Assembly (NCBI GenBank): GCA_022457155.1
Contig: JAJGOT010000002.1
Span: forward strand, 3,969,501 to 4,033,500
Source of the DNA: Cladopsammia gracilis
Taxonomy: Eukaryota > Cnidaria > Anthozoa > Scleractinia > Dendrophylliidae
Reading direction: 5' to 3'
DNA length: 64,000 nucleotides
The notes below the pieces were generated by a model. That model saw nothing but the letters and a program-made list of their open reading frames with translations, made no database searches and had not been told where the DNA came from. A program made the translations under genes and the position numbers. Shown piece by piece: positions 20,040 through 30,659 of the stretch. Within the stretch, counting starts at the first letter, position 1. Each line of letters starts with the position of its first letter.

Positions 20040-22130
20040 TACCCTAAAGTTCCGAAGTACATATCGGTTTCTGTGGGGTCATGAACTTGCTAATTCATTT
20101 CTTCTGTTGAGGCTACACAGTTCTTTTTTTCAGATGATTATGAACTTTTCATTCAGACAACGACTACACTTTTTGCTAATGTTGCTGTAACGTTTACATT
20201 TCTTAAGAATTTTCCATTTAATCATAAACGGTTTCTTTGCATCTTGTAAGTTCCACACATATTTGGAGAGTTCTGTCTCATTTTTTCTGTTCGAGTGTCG
20301 AAAGGATGTTTTGTGGTTCCTGTAGCATTCCCTAACGTTTGTGGCTAGTCCAACGTAGGTTTCAGTTGTCTCGGTGGTAACTGTGGCTTGACGTTAGTTT
20401 GGAGGCATTTTCCTTCTAGTGGGCAATCAGACTTTTTTCTACAATTGCAGGTGAAGGGTTGCGGTGTTGGTGCATTTGCATTTGAAAGAACGTGTTTGTT
20501 GTGTGACGATATGATGGATTTCATGTTTGGCATGCATGAGTAGCTTAGCTTGAGTGTGTCTGTTCAAAATCTTGTAGAGTGGATGGTTTTTCTGGAAGCA
20601 TTTATCGACGCTATGGAAGAACTTTCTTCCAAGGTTGGTTTTAACGTTTGAATCGAAAGGAGGATTGCACCATGATATGTCCCTTTTTCTCTTTCTTTTG
20701 TATGTTAGTTTGTGATCATATCCACTTTTTTAGAGTGCTTGTTGGTAAGGGGCAATTGATTCGTCAAAAACTTCTTTCCTGGATGAGATTTTAGTTAGCC
20801 TTTTGTTGATGTTGAGTGGTATGTTTTTTAATAATGCTGAGGGGTGGTTGCTCTGCCGGTGGACATACGAGAGTTTGTTGTTGGGCTTCATGTATGGCTT
20901 GTAGCTTCCATCTGTGAGGTTGAAGGTTACGTCAAGAAAGTGAACGATTTTTTTTGTTGGCATCGATTGTCATCTTTAGGCCATTTGATTTAAATACGTT
21001 GCTGACTTCTTTCTTGGTTTTTTTAATTTATTTCGGGTGGCTTTGCAAACTGCAAGGCCATCGTCGCGGTACAGTCCAACTTCATCTTTGAATTTGGATG
21101 CGATCAAGGAGAGCATGTAAGTTCCTATCAATTTGCACGTTTCTGCTCCGTCGTATGAGCCCATTGTAGCATCAAACATGTCGTTTGTGTTCTTGGTCCA
21201 TGGAGAGTTTTGGTGGTGAAGGAGTGATTTTTTTGCGTGGATGATGATGTGGCGGTCTTCTTGAGTGATAGAGGTGAATTTGGAGGCATAATCTAATGCA
21301 TTCAGGAGCAGGTCTTGAGATATGGATGGATAGCAGTCGCACACGTCAAAGGTGATAAATGCATGCTTTTCCTTTTCTGGGATTGCCTTGAACCATTCTA
21401 TGGTGTTAGTACTTTTCCACAGGTTCACCTTGGTTGCTTGAATGACTTCTTTGTTTATGCAGTCGAGGATGTTTTTGCTGATGAAGCCAATTTCAGATTT
21501 GCTTGGATTAATGAGTCTGCAGGTTGGGTTGTTAATGAAATCTGGTTTATGGTCTTTTAGTGTAACGAAGGAGTCCCTTGATGCTGAGACTTCAATTTGG
21601 TGCTCTAGTTCGATTTTTCGGCTATCTTGTCTTCTAGAATTATAATGTCCGGAACGTTCGGGTTTGTCTTCTTGTAGGTCTTCGTAACGTTTTTGTTTAC
21701 AAGTGTCACATAGTCTTCAGGGGCAGTCTTGTAATAGTTCGTCGTTTTGTCTGCTTTCACGAAAATGTTTTTTTTTCTGTATTTCCTTTACGTCTTTACT
21801 GAGCGCTTTCTGAAGTCGTTACAGTAAGTATTGGTCTTGAATTCAACTCGCTGTATCATGTCAAACATACAGTCCTCAAACTCATTTAGCTCCTTAACAT
21901 GAGGTGGTGACCGTTTCGATTTAAATCCGTAAGATTCTTAAGTTGTGTAATTGGTGTTCTTGTTGAGAAAAAAGAAAGCTTTCCAGCGCATACGTTGAAT
22001 TAAGGATTCTGTTTTCGCGATTAGTGCATGAAGGTACGCATTTTTGGATACCAGCGGGATGTTTTTTTGTAGAATACTCTAAGTCCTTCACTTGGAAATT
22101 CATTCTTGAAAGCACTCAACTGCAGAACAG
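20040..22130 (-). pseudogene. Penelope-like element: RT and GIY-YIG, frameshifted
   Basis: Reading right to left: an N-terminal basic region from about 22115, RT motifs 'AFITFDVCDCYPSISQDLL' (first Asp) and 'DATMGSYDGAETCKLIG', then the catalytic box 'GLYRDDGLAV'. It continues into 'KIVHFLDVTFNLTDGSY' and 'LSYVHRQSNHPSALLKN', and then a CxC linker ('FTCNCRKKSDCPLEG'). Past the frameshift near 20390 is the nuclease: 'TETYVGLAT', 'CYRNHKTSFRHSNR', 'ETELSKYVWNL'. Domain order and motifs define a Penelope-like retroelement of a different subgroup from the copy at 18.9 kb. Several frameshifts (about 21.6-21.9, 20.97, 20.7 and 20.39 kb) make it inactive, but almost the full coding length survives. 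Confidence 0.87.
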
Positions 22131-22139
22131 GAGCAATAC

Positions 22140-22685
22140 AAATTCTTTTTTTGAGTAGAACGACTGAGTTGAGCGTTCTACGAAATACGTTCTACTCAAA
22201 AAAATAATTTATATATATATGTATACACAGCTGGAAGCGTTGTTTGGAGCGCTTGTAGTGGTCTTTGATTCTTTCTCGTCAAGAGGATTTCTGGATGAGT
22301 GCAGAACCTTAAGGAAACAAAAAAATAATCTGAGTGGAAACAAATTAATTAACCTTTGTATGACCTAATAATAAAAGCCACTTTATGCCGTATGAAGGAT
22401 AAGATATGGGTGACAAAATTTTGCATAAGGCATAGGGTAAGCTTAAACACGAATTTGTCAGAATCTCTAGGGACTTTTCTGGCCAATAGAATGCCTGCCA
22501 CGAGAGCATGTTGTTACTTGATCATTCAAAACGACATGCGGCAGCCTTTACGCGAATGAGAATATATATAAAATGTTTTGGCATTCAAAACTATAAAAAA
22601 GCTTTACAATTGAATAGGCTTGAATTCATAATACATATTTTAAGCCCTTGGCATTTTAGTAATAGTGTCATACAACACAAGTAGC
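22140..22685. other. Non-coding stretch, no gene seen
   Basis: Contains 'acgactgagttgagcgttctacg' style inverted bits near 22155-22200 and an AT dinucleotide run at 22210-22225. No gene signal. Confidence 0.35.
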
Positions 22686-22689
22686 TTAA

Positions 22690-23191
22690 AATATTACTTC
22701 GGGATGATTGAGACCAGTTTTGTTGAGGATATCACTTGTTGTCTGATGTCTCACTAGCCTATTTCCAAGGTCCTCTATTTCAATTTTCTTTGGCTTCCCA
22801 TCTGCAAACAAACTCCATGCTATTTCACCAGATTTCGCCAAATTTGCAGCTTGTTCCTGGCTACTGTTTTCTGTAACTGTTGGCTGCCTTTTTTTCTCAG
22901 TGGGTTGAAGGGTGGGTGAAAAGGATTTGCATCCTTTTTATGTTATATTGCTATTGATTTCACTTTGAACTTTATAGCTTTAGCCTTAAAATCAGTGAAA
23001 CATACTAACTGCCCTTTACATCTCCTGCACACCTTGGATGGTAGTTCGACAGCATATTTTATTTTGTTCCCAGGAAACATAAGGACAGTTTTTCGGTGGA
23101 CCTGCTTCTTTCTACAATTAAAATTTATAGTAAAACGTTCAACAGAAAGCATTATTTGAAGTCTTTCACTAAAATATAACAACAACATCAC
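22690..23191 (-). pseudogene. Two exon-like pieces, ZAD-like zinc-finger fragment
   Basis: The right piece (about 23130-22965) encodes 'KYAVELPSKVCRRCKGQLV' followed by 'CFTDFKAKAIKFKVK', which fits the second half of a ZAD-type zinc finger (LP..IC..C...L....F). The left piece (about 22885-22690), after a possible acceptor, reads 'SSQEQAANLAKSGEIAWSLF' and 'KIEIEDLGNRLVRHQTTSDI'. This is coding-like but unknown to me. Both are on the minus strand and may be exons of one gene or transposon. The family name is a weak inference. Confidence 0.3.
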
Positions 23192-23269
23192 TTAGCATTT
23201 TTTAAGAAAAAACTTAAGACATATTTTTTAATTTAGCCTACAACGAGTAATTTTTTGGGGTGGTCAATT

Positions 23270-23450
23270 GTGCATTTTTAGTATTAAATTAGTATTAATC
23301 ATGATTAAATTATTATTAGTTTAAAACTAGTGTAAAATTAGTATTAATTATGATTAAATTATAATTAGTATAAAACTTGTTAAGCGCTTTTGATCATTTT
23401 AATGTTAAAAGGCGCTATATTAAGTGAATAAATTATTATTATTTTTAAAA
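23270..23450 (+). repeat. AT-rich repeat with ATT-run tail
   Basis: Repeats of 'aaattagtattaat(t/c)atgat' precede 'ttaagcgcttttgatcat' and 'ggcgctatattaagtgaata', ending in an ATT run. The last part resembles common 3' tails of cnidarian non-LTR elements. Just to the right, 'aggggtggatccagg' (about 23480) resembles a hAT terminus without a partner. Confidence 0.35.
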
Positions 23451-23956
23451 GAAAAATATCAACATATTTGTTTTTTTCCAGGGGTGGATCCAGGACTTCA
23501 GTATAACCTGTTTCCCGAGATTTTGAATGACCTGTTCCCAGCCTCATCCCCCCCCCCAATGAAAATCTCAAATTGCATGTTCTCAAAGATGCTATTTCCT
23601 GCATTCTGGGGGTATATGGAATGCACTGATTACATAAACAGAACAGTGTTCAAATTCCAAGTAAAAATCAAGCATTTCTTTGGCATCTATGGTAAGATAA
23701 TATGATTAGTATAACACTTCCGTCTTACCAATACATGTCAATGTTAGAAAATAAAACTTCATGAATGAGTCTTTTTTGTTACCTTCTTCCAGAACGTCCG
23801 CAAATTTAGTAAATTGTATGATAAAGGAACCAACTTATGTGTCTGTACTGTTCTCCATCAATTAAAGGACTGAAGAAAATCCAGTTGGAACGTAACTCAC
23901 AAGTACTCTAGAAACATTGGTGACAATAAAGTGTCAATTTACAAAAAAGAAAACAA

Positions 23957-24765
23957 TTATTCTTGTAAAATATTTTTCATTGTCATTCTTCGTGGATGTA
24001 AATTGGCAAATAAATCTATTATTTTCTCCAAATCTAATTCTATGTCTCTGTGGGCATGAATCAGTGCTAATCCATTTAGTCTGTCCTGAACCATTGTATT
24101 TCTCAAATAATTCTTCTAGTTCCTAAGAGTTGAGATGGACCTCTGACAAGATGCAGAGGAGATAGGAATTGTTAAAAGAACTTGTAGAATAGCGTAAACA
24201 TTGACATATGCTTCCTGATCAACGAATTCCAATGTGGTGCTTATTCTGTCAGGGATGTCTTCTCCTCTGTCATTCTTCTCCTTCCACATTCTTTCCCATA
24301 ACAAAAGCTCTGCTTCTAAACCTCCAATATTAGGAATGTCCTGTCTGTAATGGTTACAAAAGTCCTGAATATTCTGCTTCCAAACCAAATCATTCGCCAG
24401 TAAAACAGATGGGATCAATTAAAGTCCTTTATAGCAAACATACACTTCATTTTTGATCAAGGAAAACTCTTGTTAGATTGATATTATAATAGACTTCAGA
24501 GGTTGAGGCTGGAGCATTGTTCCTAAAAATTTGCCTCCGAGTTATCCTGGGCATGCTTGGCTGAATGGAAACATGTCTTGCTAAGATAACAGCTTCTTCA
24601 TAGAGTTGATGGTGCCTGGCGTCTGTCAGTTTGCATTCTAGTTAATGTTGACTTCAACAGTAAAATTTTGTCCTTAGCTTTGAGAAGATCTATTGCTTTC
24701 CTTTGTTGCTTCACTGTTAGGGGTCTTGTAAAGCCGAAAATGTATCTGACAACTACAAGGGTAAC
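23957..24765 (-). pseudogene. hAT transposase, C-terminal part
   Basis: Reading right to left: 'FGFTRPLTVKQQRKAIDLL', a helical stretch, 'YEEAVILARHVSIQPSMPR' (after a frameshift near 24620), 'NAPASTSEVYYNIN', then a stop near 24425 and the hAT dimerisation region 'DQEAYVNVYAILQVLLTIP' and 'SSASCQRSISTLRN'. A TAG follows, and the frame continues 'KNYLRNTMVQDRLNGLALIH' to a natural end at 23957. The type is the ZMYM1/p52-repressor-like hAT group. The right edge meets the repeats of the YR retrotransposon within a few bases. The N-terminal part of the same kind of protein lies beyond that element at 33.8-34.8 kb. Confidence 0.85.
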
Positions 24766-25068
24766 AATAGTACATTATCCCTCCTGTCTACTCATTAGCA
24801 TTAAGGTGGGGGAAAGCCACCCCAGACGAGCAAACCCGTCTGGGTAGAGTGAGAGTGCTAATAAGGTAAACAGGAGGGGTGTGGAGGGAGGGGCCGAGAA
24901 TCGTCAGATTAGGACTAGGCGCAAATGACACCCATGCATAATTGCCTGAGTCTTATATAATGCTAATTACGTCATCAGGATGGTTAATGAAAATTCAATG
25001 GGTTTGAATAGTACATTAGCCCTCCTGTCTACTCATCAGCATTAAGGTATGGGAAAGCCACCCCAGAC
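24766..25068. repeat. 62-bp direct repeats and a long hairpin at the YR element end
   Basis: Copies at 24766-24827 and 25007-25068 start 'aatagtacatta' and run through 'ccctcctgtctactcat' to 'aaagccaccccagac' with a handful of differences. The left copy also pairs with 24837-24882 ('gtctgggtagag' to 'aacaggagggg') as an imperfect inverted repeat. Split direct repeats at the 3' end are a known feature of Ngaro/PAT-type YR retrotransposons. I did not find the matching 5' copy. Confidence 0.65.
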
Positions 25069-25276
25069 TTTCGCCAGTCAAGTCCAACCTTCGCTTATAA
25101 ATTTCTATACCCTATTATAAGCACACCTATCCCATAACTTATACCCAATTTTTAACCTTAACCCGCACCCATTCCTCACCAAACCTAACCGCATCGGATC
25201 AACCACACAAAAGATGTCATCTTTTAATGGAAAAAGAAAATACATGGTTTAAAAGGCCTGGCTAAAGCCCGTAAGA

Positions 25277-25734
25277 TTATTCTGTTTTTTGAAAAGTTCC
25301 ACCAAATCCATTGAAATTGCCACTAGAACCAGGTTTTGCGCCCCCAGGATGCAAAACCTGGTTCAGATTTATATAGTAGCGCACAGAAGGGATGGTCTTC
25401 CAACCCACATGTTCCATAATTGTTCCCAAGTCAGTTCCAGAAAGCGTTAATGAAATTGCATAACCACTTCTCAGCCCGTGTAATGTGATTCGACGACCTC
25501 CAAAGATATGGGGGAATTGCTGGGTATAAACTGAAAGGCGAGCTTGTGCTGCACTTGAATCAAAAGATGTTGGCATGATTTCTCCTGACGGGTTAATTGG
25601 CCTAATTGGAATTCTAATTAAATCACAAATTCAAATATACGTTTCGATAGCCGCAACAGGGCACAATGAGGCTTCTTTGTAGCGTTTAATAGCAAAAAGA
25701 TTCGAAGTGTCATCATGCAAAGATTTCGTAATAA
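25277..25734 (-). pseudogene. Tyrosine recombinase, C-terminal catalytic part
   Basis: 'FAIKRYKEASLCPVAAIETY' leads (one stop, then a frame change near 25600) into 'DSSAAQARLSVYTQQFPHIF', 'GRRITLHGLRSGYAISLTLS' (H-x-x-R box), 'IMEHVGWKTI' (second His/Trp) and 'VRYYI' with the nucleophilic Tyr. All catalytic boxes of the C-terminal half are present. The frame begins exactly at the TA next to the Harbinger element and is continuous with the part at 29526 upward if that element is removed. The protein would integrate the retrotransposon cDNA circle. Confidence 0.85.
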
Positions 25735-25899
25735 TAGGGACCTTAAACAACTAGAACATTGATGTCCTAGACGTTGACTCCAGTCGAGGAATCCTGGGAC
25801 GAGAACATGAGTTGATGGCATGACGCTCTCGCATCAAAACAACATTAAGCAAATCTCTAGGGTACTGTTCTTGTTAATTGGAAACAATGTAATATTTTA

Positions 25900-26598
25900 G
25901 TGGTATGTTTAGGTCTGAATGCACTTATCCCGTCTTTTAAAGAAGTCAGAGAATTGCTCCTTATCTGCTTTGACGGTGGCCTCATATCAGAGGAAGAGTT
26001 TTTGCTTTTGTACGAAGCTAATTCGTCAAAAAATCCAAATATTCCTCACATCAACTACAAGCGATTCGCAATTGAAGACATCGACGAAGCAGAGTGTTTG
26101 CGGGAATTTCGTGTCAAAAAAACTGACATTCCTCGACTGGCAAATGCCTTGGGTTTGCCGGAGGTCTTCAAATGCAAGCAAAGAACCCGGGCAGAGGGGA
26201 TTGAAGGCTTCTGTGTTGTCTTAAAATGCCTTGCCTACCCATGTCGGTACAGTGACATGATTCACCGGTTCGGCAGATCTGTCCCAGAACTCAGCATGAT
26301 TGCAAACTTTGTTGTAGACTGGATCTACAACAATCGCCTCCACCGCATAACTCACTGGAATGACAGTCTGTTGAACCGGGATTCTCTTCAGTGATATGCT
26401 GAAGCCGTTTCTCTTAAAGGTGCAGCATTGCCCAATTGTTTTGGGTTTGTCGACGGAACTGTTCGGCCGATTTCTCGTCCACAACAAAATCAAAGTGTTG
26501 TTTACAATGGCCACAAGCGCGTTCATGCACTAAAATTCCAGTCCATTACAGTGCTAACCGGAATCATCGCTAACATGTACGGACCTGTACATATGTAA
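25900..26598 (+). pseudogene. Harbinger DDE transposase, truncated
   Basis: Starts at ATG 25900. The N-terminal helical region ('EVRELLLICFDGGLISEEEF') is followed by 'KKTDIPRLANALGLPEVF' and 'GFCVVLKCLAYPCRYSDMIH', typical of this family's N-terminal domain. A TGA at about 26394 is in frame; past it 'PNCFGFVDGTVRPISRP' holds the first catalytic Asp, then 'VVYNGHKRVHALKFQSI' and 'TGIIANMYGPV'. The frame ends before the second Asp and the Glu, so two of the three catalytic residues are missing. Typical family length is about 350-400 residues; about 230 remain. Confidence 0.85.
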
Positions 26599-26599
26599 T

Positions 26600-27470
26600 T
26601 CTTTAATACGTGCAACTCTATTGTACTTAGTTTTTTAGGAGGATCGATCTTTGTGTTTCTCAAAGCAGTCAATTTTTTCTTCCGAAAAATTACCGTAATT
26701 AAGAGATTGCTTAACGGTTTTGTTAATAAAGTGGTTGCTGCCTAGACATCAAACTGATACAGGTTATCTGCCGTAAGAATAAACTGCTCGAACGCAAACG
26801 AAACGCATACAGATTTCACAGCAATGTACTCGGGCGGAATTTGCAAGATAAATTCGAGTTTCCACCAAGAGTTTTGAAAACTACCTTCATGAGGGCAACT
26901 TAACCTTCATTATGCACTATATTTGTATTAAGTCTTATACAGTTGTATTGTGTGGAGAAACGGTTTTCTTTTTCGACGAAATGAAGCAAAACTGTTTCCT
27001 CCACGGTCCGCATTTTATTTATGTTTTATTCTTGTGTATATAAAAACATACCAAAATTGCACTGTGAGAATTTAGAGACAATCAATTTAGAAATTAATCT
27101 TAGAAATCCACAAATGTAGTCCAAAATATATTTCTTAATAATCTTTACTTTATAATTTATTATGGTCAATTTTGTAATGTGTGCTTTTTTCAAAGTTTGA
27201 TCGTAAACATGAAATGGTTCATAAAAATCTACTGATTCAAATGTTATTAATTTTCATTGGCATTAAATAAGTGAAAGCCAAGTTCAAGTTTAAAACATTG
27301 TGAGACAATAAAACCATGTCTACAAAGATAAAAGGCAGTTTCTGACTATTGGTTTTCCTTTAAGATTGCACGTAGCATTTGCATCATCTCACGATGCTGC
27401 TAGAGAATCTCCTTGAATCTGTTTTGTTAACAGTTGTAGTTCCCTTTCTTTGGTCTTGCCTTCAACCTGG
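26600..27470. other. Harbinger interior between its two genes, no gene seen
   Basis: AT-rich. The missing transposase C-terminus is not found here on either strand. 'gagggcaacttaaccttcat' near 26890 echoes the 3' end of the Penelope copy at 19.64 kb in opposite sense, perhaps a scrap. Confidence 0.35.
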
Positions 27471-27476
27471 CTTTTT

Positions 27477-27967
27477 TCACGCAAAAAAAGCAACTGTTTC
27501 AGAGTCAATGGACCTGCTTCGTTTGGGCTGGTGAGGGAGGTCTTCTTCTTTGTTCCTCCTTTTCGTCTGAGCCAGGCTTTCCATTGCCTTTAGGCGTATG
27601 TCTTTTGCTGCCTTTTTCTTAGCTTCCTCATCTTCTCCCACGCTAATATTTGCAGCATCCTCCAACTTTTCCACAATTGTCTCCAGCAGGTTGTCTAAAG
27701 TTGATGGCTCAGGGCTTATGCCACTTGCTTGCTCTTCAGCCCTCATTTTTCTCTTGTATTTTTCAACCAAACATGTAAGATGCTCTCTGACTGATCTCTT
27801 GTCAACGTTGAATTTAGGGATTACATAATCATTTAGATGCCCAGCAACAGTATGCCACAGTTGTGCTCTTTGGACAGTTTTTTCTTTTGCGAGATATGGC
27901 TCAACATAGAGAACTTCGCGACAAAGGATGACATCTTTTTCTTCAGTCCACTCCATCTTTGTCCTGC
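27477..27967 (-). CDS. SANT/Myb-like partner protein of the Harbinger element
   Basis: The start is ATG 27956, just after a plausible acceptor 'ttttggcag' on the minus strand. The trihelix/SANT-like DNA-binding part is 'MEWTEEKDVILCREVLYVEP' followed by 'AQLWHTVAGHLNDYVIPKF' and 'DKRSVREHLTCLVEKYKRKM'. The Glu/Lys-rich rest ('EQASGISPEPSTLDNLLE', 'EEAKKKAAKDIRLKAMESL') is helical and basic, possibly a coiled coil, ending 'QPKRSRSIDSETVAFFA'. In active Harbinger elements the Myb-like protein helps bring the transposase to the nucleus and to the element ends. The frame is open through about 160 codons. Related C-terminal sequence recurs at 50.6 kb. Confidence 0.75.
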
Positions 27968-28034
27968 CAAAAAGGAAAATGCTACAGTTTGAATGATAGG
28001 TGGTTTGCTTTTTGCTAGGATGGACCAATTAGAC

Positions 28035-29480
28035 CAGCTGATGATGATTAGGGATAGACCATTAGAAAACTGATGAGGGGAGGGGGAAGGAAAAACCCCC
28101 AAAAACATTCTAAAAAGAGCAAGCCAAAGAAAAATAAATCATGCAGAAGGAAAGTAGGTCACTTTGATTATTTCTATTATAAGTCCTGCAAAATGGCAAA
28201 AATAGCACCCGTGCCCAGATCCCCCTAATTTTTTGGGCAGAGGGTTTCACCTGAGAAAAAATATTCTGCCAGGCAATGGGTGAAAAAAGATATACCAGCT
28301 GAAAATGCCCCCACCCACCCACCCACCCATACACGCACTTTTCTAATGATCCGACCCTTACCTTGGAACAATGCCAACCAATGCTGCCAGGAGTTGGGAA
28401 TTATTCTATTTATTAATGTCTTGGTCTAGGGTTACATGGTCAGGCTCATTTTAAAAAGTACTACCAACCTGACTAATAATTATTATCACCTTATTTGATA
28501 GTATTATAGTTCAAAAAAATATGAGCTGAACAGCATTCACATGTCACATGTTGCAGTGCCATGAAATCACTCACTTTAGTCAGTGCTAGCTTGGTGGAGA
28601 AATATTACAAAAGACTAACTGCTGAATAAAATATATTAACCCTGAACAGCCATTATTGACCAATTATCATATTGCCTGGCCATAGCAATGAGGGCCTGGT
28701 AGTGTTTTAGAGAATATTAAACTTTATTAAAAAAATACCAATAGTTAGGGAAAATTACAGATTTGGTGATTTTTATTATTTTTAGGGGGCTTCAAAATGT
28801 TTTGATTTCTTTGAAAACACAAAACAGTTTCACAAAATTAATAAAGTTAAACTGAAGAATGCTACTATAAGGAATTAAAAAAGATAGTTTTTTTCTTCGA
28901 GTAAGATGATTATGAAGCTAAATTTAAGCTAATGTTAGCTTAACCATTCAATGGACAAAATTCAAGCAAAATTCACGCTAATGGAATTGAAAGCAGCTTT
29001 ATTTTTCTTCACCAATTACTTTGTACAAGCTATAAAACACATAGACATACGTTCTTACTTTACTTACCGTTAACCTAAAACTTTTGTAATATTCCACGTA
29101 TCTTTATGCGGTGAAAATCAGAGTTACAGGCGAAAATTGCCCGCCACCTGCACAAAAGGAAAACCCTGGTGAAGCAGAGTTACGAAAACAAACAATTGCC
29201 AGAGAAAAAATCTAGACCGCCAAAAGGTTTTGCGTCACGGGAAGGAAGTAAGCTCATATTTTCCCAAAAAAATTACTTAAATAGCAATAATAAAAAAATT
29301 ATTATTACTTACAAATTTTTCGAAACAGCGACGGCGGCCGGATGTTCAGCCATCGGGAAAAGTTTTACGTTCCCTCCACAACTCCGAAAACCACAATCCC
29401 ACGTCCTGGAAGATGTTTTTGTTATGTGACAGACAATCCTGCGTACATACAATAGATGGAAAATGTGCATGAAGACTTCC
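28035..29480. other. Harbinger interior, right part, no gene seen
   Basis: Non-coding, with an ACCC repeat near 28310-28328. An open plus-strand frame at 29169-29429 is lysine-rich and without motifs. Confidence 0.35.
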
Positions 29481-29525
29481 GGTCAACGTCCAGGACGTTT
29501 GTGTTCTCGTTGCTTAAGGTCCCTA

Positions 29526-30400
29526 AAATGATTGAAGAGGAGACCCTCCTTCTGCAGGAAGTATAACATTTCCTTCGTCTTAACTCTTCCAAGGTCTCCA
29601 AGCTCGATCCCCAACGAAAAACAGCGTTTTAAAAAAGGCTTGGTCCTTTGCCAATATAAGCAACTGAGCAGAAGAAGAAATTGTTCCTGACAAACGTTTA
29701 CAAGTCTCCATAGAAATAGCCGCCAGGTCTTGAATAAAGAATGGTTGCACCTGAGCTGGAATAGTTCGTGTAAAGTTGTTCTTCCTTCACAGCTGACAGG
29801 TAAGACTTAACTTTCAATGAGGCTGCCGGATTTCCATATCCAGGAAGCACAGATTCACCAATAAGTGCCTAGGTCATCGACAGGACGATTTTTCCTTATG
29901 ACCAAAGAACGGACAGGCATCCTGGTGAACGACCATTTTCCCAAACTGATTCTTCCAAACAAAGAAGTTCACAATATCGTCAGGCGTGGCCGTGGAAACA
30001 TCCCTACCTGCAGTGGTCTTATCCAGGAACGCTAAAACTCTTTTTAAAGGGAAGACTTCTGTTTTGCTTACGGGGATGATTGCTTGAACTTGAGAACATA
30101 TTGCTTCCGAGTTTCAATCCTGGACAAATTCACTGGAGCCGAGAGAGTTGCTGGGACTGTTTTACATGTGCGTTAAACTTGATAACCACAATGCTGACAA
30201 AATTGAAAGTCTCGGTCATTCAAGTGTGTACAATGCGTGCAAGCCACTGAAGCGACAAACAACCTTGGGGCCAAAGGCAAAGGCTAGGTGTGAGAGAACA
30301 ACAAGAAAAAACCTCTGAATTAGTATATTCCATTCAGACAAAAAGTCCACAAATCATAGGACAGTGGCCCTGGTTTAAAACGTTGCTTCATCGGAAATAA
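29526..30400 (-). pseudogene. Tyrosine recombinase, N-terminal part
   Basis: Reading right to left: 'MAQRKVLLAKRGSQNAVLFP' and 'PGPLSYDLWTFCLNGIY' (linker after the RNase H region), then after stops a Cys/His patch ('ACTHCTHLNDRDFQFCQHCG'), 'NLSRIETRKQYVLKFKQSSP' (helical core-binding region) and further pieces down to 'LGRVKTKEMLYF' with 'EGLLFNH' at the Harbinger junction. The segment matches the layout of YR genes linked to cnidarian YR retrotransposons, but many stops and frame changes have accumulated in 30.3-29.6 kb. Confidence 0.65.
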
Positions 30401-30468
30401 AACTGCGTTCTGTGAACCCCGCTTTGCCAACAAGACCTTCCGCTGAGCCATGGCATTAATCAGAGATA

Positions 30469-30646
30469 CAGTCGAACCTCCACTAACGGACACCTCCCGT
30501 AGGCGGACACCTCCCATAAGCGGACACTTAGTCGTGGTCCCAGCCACACACGAACACTACATTTTTAACCTCCCATAAGCGGACACTTCTCTTAAACCGA
30601 CATTTTTTCTGGTCCCGATGGTGTCCGTTTATGGGAGGTTCGACTG
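30469..30646. mobile_element. Tc1/mariner (pogo)-like MITE, 178 bp
   Basis: Inverted termini 'cagtcgaacctccactaacg' and, in reverse complement of the right end, 'cagtcgaacctcccataaac'. TA is present on both sides (30467-30468 and 30647-30648). The interior repeats the 'cggacac' motif several times. CAGTCGAACCTCC-type ends with TA duplications are characteristic of pogo/Tigger-like elements. It interrupts the minus-strand retrotransposon coding region, which reads on past it ('VVTVVVPE' before, 'LINAMAQRK' after). Confidence 0.85.
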
Positions 30647-30659
30647 TAGTTCAGGAACC

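Larger units (their letters stand above)
25737..29523 (+). mobile_element. Harbinger element, 3.8 kb, inserted in the recombinase gene
   Basis: Terminal inverted repeats of about 45 bp: the left starts 'gggaccttaaacaactagaa', and the right end in reverse complement starts 'gggaccttaagcaacgagaa'. Both continue through a 'tcc(t)(a/g)gacgttgac' block. TA is present on both sides (25735-25736 and 29524-29525). Standard Harbinger duplications are 3 bp (TWA); here only TA can be claimed. Inside are a plus-strand DDE transposase and a minus-strand SANT-like partner gene, the usual two-gene Harbinger cassette. The flanking recombinase frame is continuous across the site without the element. Confidence 0.82.
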
